Positions 26,873 through 36,450 of a stretch of 64,000 nt of DNA are shown here, in pieces. The position numbers and the translations under genes were made by a program. This stretch comes from Pseudomonas sp. LBUM920. GTDB lineage: Bacteria; Pseudomonadota; Gammaproteobacteria; Pseudomonadales; Pseudomonadaceae. Each line of letters opens with the position of its first letter. The first letter of the stretch is position 1. The DNA lies in the NCBI RefSeq assembly GCF_003852315.1, contig NZ_CP027762.1, forward strand, positions 4,693,501-4,757,500, in the 5' to 3' direction. Under the pieces are notes generated by a model, which did not search any database, was not told the DNA's origin, and was given only the letters and a program-made list of their open reading frames with translations.

Positions 26873-28065
26873 TGCATTTCGATGCCATTGGCCGCGTGCC
26901 CGGCGACCCGATCCTCGGGCTGATGGACCTGTATGCCCAGGACAGCAACCCGAACAAGTTCGACCTGGGCGTCGGCGTCTATAAAGACGACCAGGGCCTC
27001 ACGCCGATCCCGCATTCGGTAAAACTCGCCGAACAGCGCCTGGTAGACACCCAGACCACCAAGACCTACATCGGCGGCCACGGCGATGCGGCATTCGGTG
27101 CGCTGATCAGCGAACTGGTGCTCGGCGCCGACTCGGCCTTGATCCGCGACCGCCGTGCCGGTGCAACGCAAACCCCAGGCGGCACCGGCGCCCTGCGCCT
27201 GAGCGCGGACTTTATCGCCCATAACCTGCCGGGGCGCGGCGTGTGGCTGAGCGACCCGACCTGGCCGATCCACGAAACCATCTTCGCCAAGGCCGGGCTC
27301 AAGGTCAGTCACTACCCCTACGTGGGCGCCGACAACCGCCTGGATGTGGCCGCGATGTTGGCCACACTCGCCACGGTGCCCGAGGGCGACGTGGTGTTGC
27401 TGCACGCGTGCTGCCACAACCCGACCGGTTTTGACCTGTCCCAGGACGACTGGCGCCAGGTGCTGAAGATTGTGCGCGAGCGCCAATTGCTGCCGCTGAT
27501 CGACTTCGCCTATCAAGGCTTCGGCGACGGTCTGGAGCAAGACGCCTGGGCCGTGCGACTGTTTGCCGCAGAGCTGCCGGAAGTGCTGATCACCAGCTCT
27601 TGCTCGAAAAACTTTGGCCTGTACCGCGACCGTGTCGGCGCGTTGATCGTGTGCGCGGCGGATGCTGAAAAGCTCACGGATGTGCGCAGCCAGCTGGCAA
27701 ACACCGCGCGTAATCTGTGGTCGACGCCGCCGGACCATGGCGCCGCCGTGGTGGCGACCATCCTTGGGGATGCCGAGCTGAAAAAGCGCTGGAGCGACGA
27801 AGTCGAAGCCATGCGTTCACGGATCGCGCAGTTGCGTTCAGGCCTGGTAGAGGCGCTGGCGCCCCACGGGCTGGCCGAACGCTATGCGCATATCGGTGCG
27901 CAGCGCGGGATGTTTTCCTACACCGGCTTGAGTGCCGAACAGGTCAAGCAACTGCGCGAGAAGCACAGCGTGTACATGGTCAGTTCGGGACGAGCCAACG
28001 TGGCGGGCATCGACGCGACGCGTTTGACCCTGCTGGCCGAGGCCATCGCCGACGTTTCCCACTGA
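26872..28065 (+). CDS. phhC: Aromatic amino acid aminotransferase PhhC
   Basis: PhhC is a class I PLP-dependent aminotransferase that converts tyrosine or phenylalanine to the keto acid. The 397 residues include HACCHNPTGFDLSQDDW, PLIDFAYQGFGDGLEQD and the PLP lysine motif SSCSKNFGLYRDRVG, all standard for the aspartate/aromatic aminotransferase subgroup Ia. It is the third gene of the operon, coupled to phhB, and is followed by a REPIN. Confidence 0.96.
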   Translation: MHFDAIGRVPGDPILGLMDLYAQDSNPNKFDLGVGVYKDDQGLTPIPHSVKLAEQRLVDTQTTKTYIGGHGDAAFGALISELVLGADSALIRDRRAGATQTPGGTGALRLSADFIAHNLPGRGVWLSDPTWPIHETIFAKAGLKVSHYPYVGADNRLDVAAMLATLATVPEGDVVLLHACCHNPTGFDLSQDDWRQVLKIVRERQLLPLIDFAYQGFGDGLEQDAWAVRLFAAELPEVLITSSCSKNFGLYRDRVGALIVCAADAEKLTDVRSQLANTARNLWSTPPDHGAAVVATILGDAELKKRWSDEVEAMRSRIAQLRSGLVEALAPHGLAERYAHIGAQRGMFSYTGLSAEQVKQLREKHSVYMVSSGRANVAGIDATRLTLLAEAIADVSH

Positions 28066-28081
28066 AGAAACGGGGAATAAA

Positions 28082-28171
28082 TGGGGGAGCGGGCGTGCTC
28101 GCGAATGCAGTGTGACAGTCACCCAATAGATTGACTGACACTGCGCATTCGCGGGCCAGCCCGCGCCCACA
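28082..28171. repeat. REPIN
   Basis: A diverged REP pair: the left arm is GGGGGAGCGGGCGTGCTCGC and the right arm ends ...AGCCCGCGCCCACA, with a central spacer. It lies between the convergent genes phhC and the phosphoesterase. Confidence 0.85.
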
Positions 28172-28189
28172 TTTGAATGGTGTTGGTTT

Positions 28190-28999
28190 TTAGCCCGCAA
28201 CCATCTCGGCTTTGATCTGCGCTTGCTTCGCCTGCGCATCCGCCAACCGATACAACTCGATATGCCCGTCCCAGTGCTCGATCAACGCCGTGCACGACTC
28301 CACCCAATCCCCGCAGTTGAGGTAATCCACCTCGCCCACCTTGCGGATTTCCGCGTGGTGAATATGCCCGCAGACCACGCCATGCAACTCGCGCTTGGTC
28401 ACTTCGTGGGCGATCGCCTCCTCAAAGTCGCTGATAAAGCTCACTGCCGTTTTGACCTTGTGCTTGAGGTACGCCGACAGCGACCAGTAGCCGTAGCCAT
28501 ACCGCGCCCGCCAGTGATTGAGCCAGCGGTTCAGCGTGAGGGTGAATTCGTAGGCCGAGTCGCCGAGAAACGCCAGCCAGCGGTGGTACCGGGTGATCAC
28601 ATCAAACTGGTCGCCGTGGATCACCAGCAAGTGCCGGCCATCGGCGGTGACGTGCACCGCTTCGTCGACCAGTTGGATATTGCCCAGGATCAGCTTGGAA
28701 TAGCGCCGCAGGAACTCGTCATGGTTGCCGGTGACATAGATCACCTCGGTGCCGCGCTTGGCCATGGTCAGCAGGCGGCGGATCACGTTGGTATGGGCCT
28801 GGGGCCAATACATGCCGCCGCGCATTTTCCAGCCATCAATGATGTCGCCAACCAGGTACACCTTGTCGGCGTGGTAACCCTTGAGAAACCGCGACAAGTG
28901 TTCGGCCTGGCAGTCCCGCGTGCCCAGGTGCACGTCGGAAATCCACAAGGTACGAACCCGTTGTTTACGACCGGGTTTGGCGAATTCGGCACGGGTCAT
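28190..28999 (-). CDS. LpxH-like metallophosphoesterase
   Basis: A calcineurin-like phosphoesterase of 269 residues, resembling UDP-2,3-diacylglucosamine hydrolases of lipid A synthesis. Metal-binding motifs are in order: SDVHLGTRD (Asp22, His24), LVGDIIDGWKM, VTGNHDEFLRRY, a VIHGDQFD segment and GHIHHAEI. I start it at 28999 because GAGGG is 6 bases upstream of that ATG, whereas the ATG at 29005 directly abuts GAGGG. It is longer than typical LpxH (about 240) and may act on another substrate. It is divergent from the AraC regulator. Confidence 0.85.
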   Translation of the reverse strand: MTRAEFAKPGRKQRVRTLWISDVHLGTRDCQAEHLSRFLKGYHADKVYLVGDIIDGWKMRGGMYWPQAHTNVIRRLLTMAKRGTEVIYVTGNHDEFLRRYSKLILGNIQLVDEAVHVTADGRHLLVIHGDQFDVITRYHRWLAFLGDSAYEFTLTLNRWLNHWRARYGYGYWSLSAYLKHKVKTAVSFISDFEEAIAHEVTKRELHGVVCGHIHHAEIRKVGEVDYLNCGDWVESCTALIEHWDGHIELYRLADAQAKQAQIKAEMVAG

Positions 29000-29137
29000 G
29001 GGCATCCCTCGACGGTGTTTTCGCGAGCTTGCGCCCTGGTGGTTAATAGCCCATGACAGCGGTGCGTCAGTCTGATGACAGCGCCTGGCGCCCGCGAAGC
29101 GTTGTAGACTGGCGCCCTGCACCCTCAGGAGACTGCG

Positions 29138-29887
29138 ATGAGACCGACGCTCACGCTGCGCCACTACCTCGAAGAGCCGCTTGCCCACAGCCATGACCAT
29201 GCGCAGTTGGTGTTTGGCCTGTCCGGGCACCTGGACCTGGAAGTCGATGGCCGGGGCAGCCAGGTGAACGAAAACAGCGTGATGGTGCTGCCCTTCTCCG
29301 CCCACCACGCCTGCGGCAGCCGCGATGGCAGCCGCTGCCTGGTGCTGGATGTGCCCACCGAACATTGGGTCGTGCAATCGCTGGGCGAGCATGCCGATGC
29401 CAGCCGCCGCCTGCTCGACCAATCGGCACGCCTGACTCTGGATTCGCGGCAAAGCCAACTGGTGCAATGGCTGGCGCACAGCCCGGTGGATGACCCGCTG
29501 ATCGTGCAGCAAGGCGCGGTGCTGTTATTGGCCAGCCTCAATCACCCGCTGGCCCAACCGATGCCGGGACGACGCCTGCCGTATGCGGCGTTTGATGCGC
29601 ATATCGAGCGACACGTTGCGCACCCATTGCAGGTCGCGGACCTTGCGCGCATTGCCGGCCTGTCGGTCGCGCGCCTGCACGCGCGCTTTATCGCCGAGTG
29701 CGGGCAGACGCCGATGGACTACATCCGCGGGCGCCGCCTGCAGATGGCCTTGAACCTGTTGCGCAACACGCCGCTGCCCATCGGCGACATTGCCGAGCGC
29801 GTCGGCTACAGCTCGCAAAGTGCGTTTGCCGCCGCGATGTTGCGCGAATTTGGCGCGTCACCGGGCGCATTGCGGCGCTCATCATAG
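29138..29887 (+). CDS. AraC-family transcriptional regulator
   Basis: A 249-residue regulator with an N-terminal cupin-like sensor region (about 1-120; HYLEEPLAHSHDHAQLVFGL) and a C-terminal double helix-turn-helix (about 150-249; VADLARIAGLSVARLHARFI and IGDIAERVGYSSQSAFAAAM). The recognition segments are intact. It lies 92 bases upstream of an EamA-type exporter on the same strand, which is its most likely target. No ligand can be inferred. Confidence 0.93.
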   Translation: MRPTLTLRHYLEEPLAHSHDHAQLVFGLSGHLDLEVDGRGSQVNENSVMVLPFSAHHACGSRDGSRCLVLDVPTEHWVVQSLGEHADASRRLLDQSARLTLDSRQSQLVQWLAHSPVDDPLIVQQGAVLLLASLNHPLAQPMPGRRLPYAAFDAHIERHVAHPLQVADLARIAGLSVARLHARFIAECGQTPMDYIRGRRLQMALNLLRNTPLPIGDIAERVGYSSQSAFAAAMLREFGASPGALRRSS

Positions 29888-29979
29888 TCTTGCGACAAAA
29901 AACGCGAGCCGGACGACAGACGCCCACACCTCCAACCTCTAGACTGCGATTCTGTCACCCCGTTGGTTCAAGGATCGCA

Positions 29980-30864
29980 ATGACTCCCCGCTCAGCCCTC
30001 GGCGCCCTGCATATCGGCGCACTGATGTTTGGCCTCACCGGCGTATTCGGCAAGCTGGCGGCGGCCTCGCCCGCCATCATCGTCTTTGGCCGGGCGGCCT
30101 TCGCCGTGGTGGCGCTCGCCGTGTTTGCGCGATTCGCCAGCAACACCACCTGGAAAACACTTCAGATGCGCGACTGGCGCCGCCTGCTGATCAGCGGCGT
30201 GCTGCTCGCGGCGCATTGGGTAACCTTCTTCATCGCGGTCAAAGTCGCCGGCGTCGCCGTCGCCACGCTTGGGTTTACCGCGTTCCCGGCGTTTACCGTG
30301 ATTCTCGAAGGGCTGATCTTCCGCGAGCGCATTCGCGCCAATGAAGTGCTGCTGGTGGTACTGGTCAGTGTCGGCCTGATCCTGGTGACGCCGGACTTCA
30401 ACCTTGCCAGCGCAGCCACCGGCGGCCTGCTCTGGGGCATTGCCTCAGGCCTGCTGTTTTCGCTGCTGTCGCTGAACAACCGCGCCAGTTCCGGGCGCAT
30501 CCCCGCGGTGCAGGCGGCGCTGTGTCAGAACGTGGTGGTCGCGGCTTGTCTGCTGCCGGTGGCGGCACCCGGGCTGGCGGATGTGCGGGCAATTGACTGG
30601 TTATGGATCGGGCTGCTCGGGGTGTTCTGTACCGGCCTGGCCCACAGCCTGTTTGTCGCCAGCCTGGCGGTGATCAAAGCGCGCACCGCCTCGGTAGTGT
30701 TTGCCATGGAGCCGGTCTACGGCATCACCGCGGCCTGGGTGCTGTTTGCCGAAACCCCGACCCTGCGCATGCTGCTGGGCGGCGCGCTGATCATCGTCGC
30801 CATCGTGCTTTCCGGGCTGATGGGCAGCACCAGCCAAGCCAAGGCGCCTGCGGCGACGGCCTGA
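29980..30864 (+). CDS. EamA/DMT-family exporter
   Basis: A 294-residue inner-membrane protein with about ten hydrophobic segments and two EamA repeats (about residues 5-135 and 150-285), the RhaT/drug-metabolite transporter architecture. I use the ATG at 29980 (MTPRSALGALHIGAL), preceded by AAGGA, since the open frame otherwise runs back into the araC gene. The substrate is unknown; the family exports metabolites or amino acids. The C-terminus ends in an Ala/Lys-rich tail 3 bases from the convergent SelW-like gene. Confidence 0.92.
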   Translation: MTPRSALGALHIGALMFGLTGVFGKLAAASPAIIVFGRAAFAVVALAVFARFASNTTWKTLQMRDWRRLLISGVLLAAHWVTFFIAVKVAGVAVATLGFTAFPAFTVILEGLIFRERIRANEVLLVVLVSVGLILVTPDFNLASAATGGLLWGIASGLLFSLLSLNNRASSGRIPAVQAALCQNVVVAACLLPVAAPGLADVRAIDWLWIGLLGVFCTGLAHSLFVASLAVIKARTASVVFAMEPVYGITAAWVLFAETPTLRMLLGGALIIVAIVLSGLMGSTSQAKAPAATA

Positions 30865-30867
30865 TGT

Positions 30868-31155
30868 TCAGGCTGTGCGGTCGTTGTGGCCCAGATCCCG
30901 CTGTGGGTCGATCTGGTCACGCACGCGCTGCTTGAGCACCTTGGCTTCGGGGAAGCCGCCGTCGGCCTTGCGCTCCCAGATCTGCACGCCATCGCAGGTG
31001 ATGCGAAACGCGCCGCCGGTGGCCGGCTCCAGCGCCACACGGCCCAGGTCATCGGCAAACGTACTCAACAATTCCTGGGCCAGCCACGCGGCGCGCAACA
31101 GCCACTGGCACTGGGTGCAATAGGTGATGACGATCTCGGGTTTGCTCAGCGACAT
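30868..31155 (-). CDS. SelW/SelT/SelH-family (Rdx) protein
   Basis: A 95-residue thioredoxin-like protein. Cys13 and Cys16 in ITYCTQCQW form the CxxC redox motif of the Rdx family, and GGAFRITCDGVQIWERKADGGFP is the family's second block. In some organisms the first Cys is selenocysteine; here it is an ordinary Cys codon. The exact role is not known. I start it at 31155 (MSLSKPEIVITYC). It is divergent from plpD. Confidence 0.88.
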   Translation of the reverse strand: MSLSKPEIVITYCTQCQWLLRAAWLAQELLSTFADDLGRVALEPATGGAFRITCDGVQIWERKADGGFPEAKVLKQRVRDQIDPQRDLGHNDRTA

Positions 31156-31236
31156 AATTTGAGAGGTTCCTGGCATAACGGGCTGGGTGAATCGGGTGGC
31201 TATAATACCGGCCTTTATTGCCCAGCCTCGAGATTC

Positions 31237-33429
31237 ATGATGCGCCGCCTGTTGTCTTGCCTGTTTCTGTGTTTGCTTCCATTGCTCGCCGACGCCGTTG
31301 AAACACCCCGCCCCAAAATCGGCCTCGTGCTGTCCGGCGGCGCCGCGCGTGGCCTGGCGCATATCGGTGTACTCAAGGCCCTGGAGGAGCAAGGGATCCA
31401 GATCGATGCGATTGCCGGCACCAGCATGGGCGCGGTGATTGGCGGGCTTTACGCCTCGGGCTACAAGATTGATGAGCTGGAAAAGCTCGCGCTGAATATC
31501 GACTGGCAACAAGCGCTGTCCGACGCACCGCCGCGCGAAGACGTGCCGTTTCGACGCAAACAGGACGACCGCGACTTTTTGGTCAAACAGAAGCTCAGTT
31601 TCCGTGACGACGGCAGCCTCGGCCTGCCACTCGGAGTGATTCAGGGTCAGAACCTGGCACTGCTGCTGGAAAGCATGTTCGCCCACAGCAGCAACACGCG
31701 TAACTTCGACAAGCTGCCGATCCCGTTCCGCGCGGTGGCCACCGACATCACCACCGGCGAAAAAGTCGTGTTCAACAAGGGCCACTTGCCCCAGGTGATC
31801 CGCGCGAGCATGTCGATCCCGGCGGTGTTCGCCCCGGTGGAAATCGACGGCCGGCTGCTGGTGGACGGCGGCATGACCGACAACATCCCGCTGGACGTGG
31901 CACGCGAGATGGGCGTCGACATTGCCATCGTGGTCGACATCGGCACCCCGCTGCGTTCGCGCAAGCAACTTGCCACTGTCGTCGATGTGCTCAACCAGTC
32001 GATCACCCTGATGACCCGGCGCAACTCTGAAGAGCAACTCAAGGCGCTGCACCCCAAGGATGTGCTGATCCAACCGCCGCTGGCGGCCTACGGCGTGACG
32101 GACTTCGGCCGCGCCAAGGACATGATCGACGCCGGCTACCGCGCCACCCGCGCGCTTGATATACGCCTGGCACACCTGCGCCCCGCTGAGCCTGTCGACC
32201 CGCAACTGATCGCGGCCCGCACGCCCGGCGAGCGCACGCCCGTGATCACCGCCATCAAGGTGGAGAACGACTCGAAGGTCAGCGATGACGTGATCCGCTA
32301 TTACATCCGCCAAAACCTGGGCGAGCCGTTGAACCTGGGCCGTCTGCAAACCGACATGGGCACCCTGTACGGCCTGGACTACTTCGAGCAGGTGCAATAC
32401 CGCGTGGTGAAAAAGGGCCAGGACAATACCCTGGTGATCAGTGCTCGCGGCAAACGCAGCGGCACCGACTACTTGCGCCTGGGCCTGAACCTGTCGGATG
32501 ACATGCGCGGCGACAGCGCCTTCAACCTCGGCGCCAGCTACCGCATGAATGGCATCAATCGCCTCGGCGCCGAATGGCTGACGCGGGTGCAGATCGGTGA
32601 TCGCCAAGAGCTGTACAGCGAGTTCTACCAGCCACTGGATGTCGGTTCACGCTACTTCGTCGCGCCCTATATCAGTGCCCAGGCGCAGAACGTTGAACTG
32701 ATTCTGGACAACGATCCCATCTCCGAATACCGCCTGGAGCGTTATGGCTTTGGCTTGAACGTCGGTCGCCAGATCGGCAACAGCGGCGAAATCCGCTTCG
32801 GCGTCGGCGAAGCCTGGGGCAAGGCGGACGTGCGCATCGGCGACCGCGACCTGCCGAGCGTGAGCTTCAGCGAGGGCTTCTATGAACTGAAGTACTCGTT
32901 CGACTCGCTCGATAACGTGTACTTCCCACACACCGGCGAAGACATCGGCCTGGCGTTCCGCGAATTCGAGCCCGGGTTAGGCTCGGACCAGCGCTATCGA
33001 CAATGGGAGTTCAAACTGGACAAGGCCATGAGCCGCGGCCCGGACACGCTCATACTGGGCGGCCGTTACGGGCGCACTCTGGATAAATCCGACGTGGTGG
33101 TGTCCAGCTTCCTGCTGGGCGGCGCGCGGCAATTGTCGGGCTTTCGCGAAGATGCGATCTCGGGGCAGAACATCGCTCTGATGCGCGCGGTGTACTACCG
33201 CCGCCTGACGCCGCGCTCGTACCTGCCGCTGGATTTCCCGCTGTACCTGGGGGCCTCGGTGGAACGCGGCCGGGCGTGGAACAACGACAATCAATTCGAC
33301 AGCGGTTACATCAACGCTGCGAGTATTTTCCTGGGGTTCGATACCCCGCTGGGGCCGCTGAATTTCAGCTACGGGTTCAATGATGACAATCAGCAGGCGG
33401 TGTACCTGAACCTCGGCCAGACGTTCTAG
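31237..33429 (+). CDS. plpD: Patatin-like phospholipase autotransporter PlpD (type Vd)
   Basis: A 730-residue secreted lipase fused to its own outer-membrane transporter. In order: signal peptide (MMRRLLSCLFLCLLPLLADA), patatin domain with oxyanion loop SGGAARG, nucleophile Ser63 in GTSMG and catalytic Asp210 in VDGGM, a POTRA-like domain near residues 335-405 (TAIKVENDSKVSDDVIRYY), and a 16-strand BamA-like barrel to the C-terminal ...LNLGQTF. The length matches PlpD of P. aeruginosa (about 728). Start at the first of two ATGs. It appears monocistronic with a terminator at its end. Confidence 0.95.
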   Translation: MMRRLLSCLFLCLLPLLADAVETPRPKIGLVLSGGAARGLAHIGVLKALEEQGIQIDAIAGTSMGAVIGGLYASGYKIDELEKLALNIDWQQALSDAPPREDVPFRRKQDDRDFLVKQKLSFRDDGSLGLPLGVIQGQNLALLLESMFAHSSNTRNFDKLPIPFRAVATDITTGEKVVFNKGHLPQVIRASMSIPAVFAPVEIDGRLLVDGGMTDNIPLDVAREMGVDIAIVVDIGTPLRSRKQLATVVDVLNQSITLMTRRNSEEQLKALHPKDVLIQPPLAAYGVTDFGRAKDMIDAGYRATRALDIRLAHLRPAEPVDPQLIAARTPGERTPVITAIKVENDSKVSDDVIRYYIRQNLGEPLNLGRLQTDMGTLYGLDYFEQVQYRVVKKGQDNTLVISARGKRSGTDYLRLGLNLSDDMRGDSAFNLGASYRMNGINRLGAEWLTRVQIGDRQELYSEFYQPLDVGSRYFVAPYISAQAQNVELILDNDPISEYRLERYGFGLNVGRQIGNSGEIRFGVGEAWGKADVRIGDRDLPSVSFSEGFYELKYSFDSLDNVYFPHTGEDIGLAFREFEPGLGSDQRYRQWEFKLDKAMSRGPDTLILGGRYGRTLDKSDVVVSSFLLGGARQLSGFREDAISGQNIALMRAVYYRRLTPRSYLPLDFPLYLGASVERGRAWNNDNQFDSGYINAASIFLGFDTPLGPLNFSYGFNDDNQQAVYLNLGQTF

Positions 33430-33435
33430 GCACAA

Positions 33436-33472
33436 AAAAAAGTGGAAGCTGGCAAGCCAGCTCCCACTTTTT
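33436..33472. terminator. Bidirectional terminator derived from a REP
   Basis: AGTGGAAGCTGGC and GCCAGCTCCCACT form a 13-bp stem with one mismatch and a 2-base loop, flanked by A8 and T5 runs. It sits between the convergent plpD and marR genes and can act on both strands. The arm sequence GTGGGAGCTGGCTTGCC is the REP core. Confidence 0.85.
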
Positions 33473-33492
33473 GATCACTGGCGAATCCCAGA

Positions 33493-33927
33493 TCAGGACT
33501 TTTCCAGATTCGCCAGGATGTGCCCATGCACACGCATGCACACGCGCAGATCCTCTTCATCCACGCCCACAAACAGCTCATGGCGCAACGCGGTGGCAAT
33601 GGTTTCAATCTGGTCAATCAACGGGCGGGCGGTGTCGCACAGCAATATGCGTTTGGCACGACGGTCTTCCAGCACCGCCTGGCGTTGCACCAGACCCTGA
33701 CCTTCAAGGCTGTCGAGCAGGCGGGCCAGCGTCGGCCCTTCGACGCCAACACTTTGAGCCAGCTCGCGCTGAGTGGGCGCTTCCGCAAAACGGGCCAGGT
33801 GCAACAGCACCAGCCAACGCGCCTGGGACAAACCCAGCCCCGCCAAGCGGCGGTCCAGTTCGGCGCGCCAACCTCGGGACATTTGCGCCAACTGCATGCC
33901 AAAGCGGTGTTGATCGGTTAAAGGCAT
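33493..33927 (-). CDS. MarR/SlyA-family regulator
   Basis: A 144-residue winged-helix regulator. The core is ARWLVLLHLARF, TQRELAQSVGVEGPTLARLLDSL and GLVQRQAVLEDRRAKRILL, typical of the SlyA/MarR wing. No adjacent transporter or enzyme is on the same strand, so its targets are unknown. A perfect palindrome CTAATTATTAG lies 37-47 bases upstream of its ATG, a plausible autoregulatory site. Confidence 0.9.
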   Translation of the reverse strand: MPLTDQHRFGMQLAQMSRGWRAELDRRLAGLGLSQARWLVLLHLARFAEAPTQRELAQSVGVEGPTLARLLDSLEGQGLVQRQAVLEDRRAKRILLCDTARPLIDQIETIATALRHELFVGVDEEDLRVCMRVHGHILANLEKS

Positions 33928-33963
33928 AAAAAACTCATGGTTTAGACTGAAAATAAAGTGTGG

Positions 33964-33974
33964 CTAATTATTAG
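33964..33974 (-). promoter_or_regulatory. Palindrome upstream of the MarR gene
   Basis: CTAAT-T-ATTAG is a perfect 11-base palindrome within an AT-rich patch in the 121-base gap between the marR gene and recQ. MarR proteins typically bind AT-rich palindromes over their own promoter; a role is inferred. Confidence 0.45.
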
Positions 33975-34048
33975 TCAGCTAAGCATGAGCCATGCCAGGA
34001 GGCAAGCGCCGCTCTGTACTGATTCGTTACATTGGCGCAATTGGCACA

Positions 34049-36175
34049 CTAAATTTCGAATTCCGACTGCAAAGCAGCCCGCACGCAATACAAAACACCT
34101 TCAGGCACACGGCCGGTAAACAGCGGCGCGATCTCCGCAACCGGTGGCAATTCGCCCTCTCCGTCGAGGAATGCATCCTGGATTTCACCGAGCAAATCTT
34201 CCGGCAAATCAAGGGCCTGCTCCAACGACAACTGCTGCTTGCCGATGGATTCGGCCAGCAGGGTATAGACGTTTTTTTCCGAACATTGCAGTTGGCCGGC
34301 AATCTGGATCGGGGTCATGCCGGCACGCGCCAGGCTGATCAATTCGTGGCGAATATCGGCGACTTCCTTCGGCGCCTCGGCCTGGCCGCCGAGCACTTCG
34401 AGGAAGGCTTGCCCGTAGCGTTCCAGCTTGCGCGCGCCGACGCCGCTGACCCGGGCCATTTCGGCCATGGTGGTCGGCTGCTCGCGCAGCATCTCCAGCA
34501 ACGTGGAGTCGGGGAAAATAACGTAAGGCGGCACGCTGTGTTCCTGCGCAAGTTTGCGTCGCAGGGTGCGCAAGGCTTCCCATTGCTCGCGCTCTTCGCC
34601 ACGGACCAACTGGCTGGCCTGGCTGGTGCTGCTCTTGGCCGTGGTCTGCGGTTTGAGGTCGCGACGCAGCTCCAGGCTCACTTCGCCCTTGAGCAATGGC
34701 CGGCAACTGTCGTTCAGGCGCAGGCCGCCATACCCTTCCAGGTCGATGTCCACCAGGCCGCGGGCGACCATCTGCCGGAACAGTGAGCGCCACTCGCCTT
34801 CAGCGCGGGCTTTGCCGACGCCATAGACCGAGAGTTTTTCGTGGCCGAAGCTGCGCACTTTTTCGTTGTCCTTGCCCAGCAACACATCCACCAGATGGCC
34901 CACGCCGTAACGCTGGCCGGTGCGATAGATGGCTGACAACGCCTGGCGCGCCGGCTCGGTGGCGTCCCAGGTCTGCACGCCGTCCACGCAGTTGTCGCAG
35001 TGGCCGCACGGCTCGGGCATGTCTTCGTCGAAGTACGCCAGCAGCGTTTGGCGGCGGCAGCGCGTCTCTTCACACAGCGACAGCATTGCGTCGAGCTTGT
35101 GCTGCTCCAGTCGCTTGTGACGCTCGTCGCCCTCGGAGTTCTGCAGCATCTGCTTGAGCATCACCACGTCTTGCAGGCCGTAGACCATCCAGGCATCCGC
35201 CGGCAGGCCATCACGGCCGGCGCGACCGGTTTCCTGGTAATACGCCTCGAGGGACTTGGGCAGGTCCATGTGCGCGACAAAGCGCACGTTGGATTTGTCG
35301 ATACCCATGCCGAACGCGATGGTCGCCACCATGATCAGGCCTTCCTCGTTGAGAAAGCGCTTCTGGTGGGCAGAGCGCGTTTCATTGGGCAGGCCCGCGT
35401 GGTACGGCAGCGCCGGGTAGCCTTGCTCGCAGAGGAACGCGGCCACTTCATCGACCTTCTTGCGCGACAGGCAATAAACGATGCCCGCATCGCTGCGCCG
35501 CTCGGACAGGAACGCCAGCAACTGCTTGCGCGGCTGCTCCTTGGGCACGATGCGGTAGTAGATGTTCGGCCGGTCGAAACTCGACAGGAAGCGCTCGGCG
35601 TTCTGCAAATGCAGGCGCTCGACGATTTCTTCACGGGTGCGTTTGTCGGCAGTGGCCGTCAACGCGATGCGCGGGACGTCGGGAAACAATTCCGCCAATT
35701 GGCCCAGCTGCAAATATTCGCGACGAAAATCGTGGCCCCATTGCGATACGCAGTGGGCTTCATCGATGGCGAACAGGGCGATTTCCAGGCTCTGCAAAAA
35801 CGCCAGCATGCGCGGCTGTACCAGACGCTCAGGGGCCAGGTAAAGCATCTTCACTTCACCGCGCTTGATGCGCGCGGCCAGGTCGCGCTGCTGCTCGGCG
35901 CTGAGGGTGGAGTTCAAGGAGGCGGCGGCGACACCAAGCTCTTCAAGGGTGGCGACCTGGTCGTCCATCAACGCGATCAGCGGCGACACCACCACGGCCA
36001 GGCCGTTACGCAACAGCGCCGGCACCTGGAAGCACAACGACTTGCCGCCGCCGGTAGGCATCAGCACCAGGGCATCACCGCCACTGGCCACGCGCTCAAT
36101 GATCGCACCCTGGCGGCCACGAAAACTGTCGTAGCCGAAGATGTCCTTGAGGACGCGTTGAGCCTGCTCGAGCAT
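34049..36175 (-). CDS. recQ: ATP-dependent DNA helicase RecQ
   Basis: RecQ unwinds DNA 3' to 5' in recombination and repair. The start at 36175 has GGAG 7 bases upstream and yields 708 residues. Motifs: Walker A PTGGGKS (about 40-46), DEAH in FAIDEAHCVSQWGHD, helicase motif VI QETGRAGRDG, the zinc-binding cysteines in EETRCRRQTLLAYF...EPCGHCDNC, a winged-helix RQC region and a C-terminal HRDC domain (about 525-605), followed by a helical extension of about 100 residues. It appears to be a single-gene unit. Confidence 0.97.
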   Translation of the reverse strand: MLEQAQRVLKDIFGYDSFRGRQGAIIERVASGGDALVLMPTGGGKSLCFQVPALLRNGLAVVVSPLIALMDDQVATLEELGVAAASLNSTLSAEQQRDLAARIKRGEVKMLYLAPERLVQPRMLAFLQSLEIALFAIDEAHCVSQWGHDFRREYLQLGQLAELFPDVPRIALTATADKRTREEIVERLHLQNAERFLSSFDRPNIYYRIVPKEQPRKQLLAFLSERRSDAGIVYCLSRKKVDEVAAFLCEQGYPALPYHAGLPNETRSAHQKRFLNEEGLIMVATIAFGMGIDKSNVRFVAHMDLPKSLEAYYQETGRAGRDGLPADAWMVYGLQDVVMLKQMLQNSEGDERHKRLEQHKLDAMLSLCEETRCRRQTLLAYFDEDMPEPCGHCDNCVDGVQTWDATEPARQALSAIYRTGQRYGVGHLVDVLLGKDNEKVRSFGHEKLSVYGVGKARAEGEWRSLFRQMVARGLVDIDLEGYGGLRLNDSCRPLLKGEVSLELRRDLKPQTTAKSSTSQASQLVRGEEREQWEALRTLRRKLAQEHSVPPYVIFPDSTLLEMLREQPTTMAEMARVSGVGARKLERYGQAFLEVLGGQAEAPKEVADIRHELISLARAGMTPIQIAGQLQCSEKNVYTLLAESIGKQQLSLEQALDLPEDLLGEIQDAFLDGEGELPPVAEIAPLFTGRVPEGVLYCVRAALQSEFEI

Positions 36176-36450
36176 GTAAAACTCCAAAATGGTGCCGAAA
36201 TCCCTCTGTACAGGCTGGCCGAAAAACCCCGGCTTCACGGGAAATAATCCGTAAGCGAAGTTTTCGCGGGTTGGCGCTTGGCCTGCAGGGGCATCACAAA
36301 ACGCGGCAGTATACCCGAGCGTCGGTCCGCAAAGGGCGCCACTGACGAACAGCGACTGCTATCTAAAACCTGGCAAATATGCCTTGCAGCTGGCCTGGGG
36401 GCTCAAGAAAGCCTAGAATTGCGCATCGTTTATTCCCAAGGTATGCCGTA

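Noticed and set aside
28999..29512. A long N-terminal extension of the phosphoesterase
   Set aside because: The open frame there is antisense to the AraC gene; a ribosome site sets the start at 28999.
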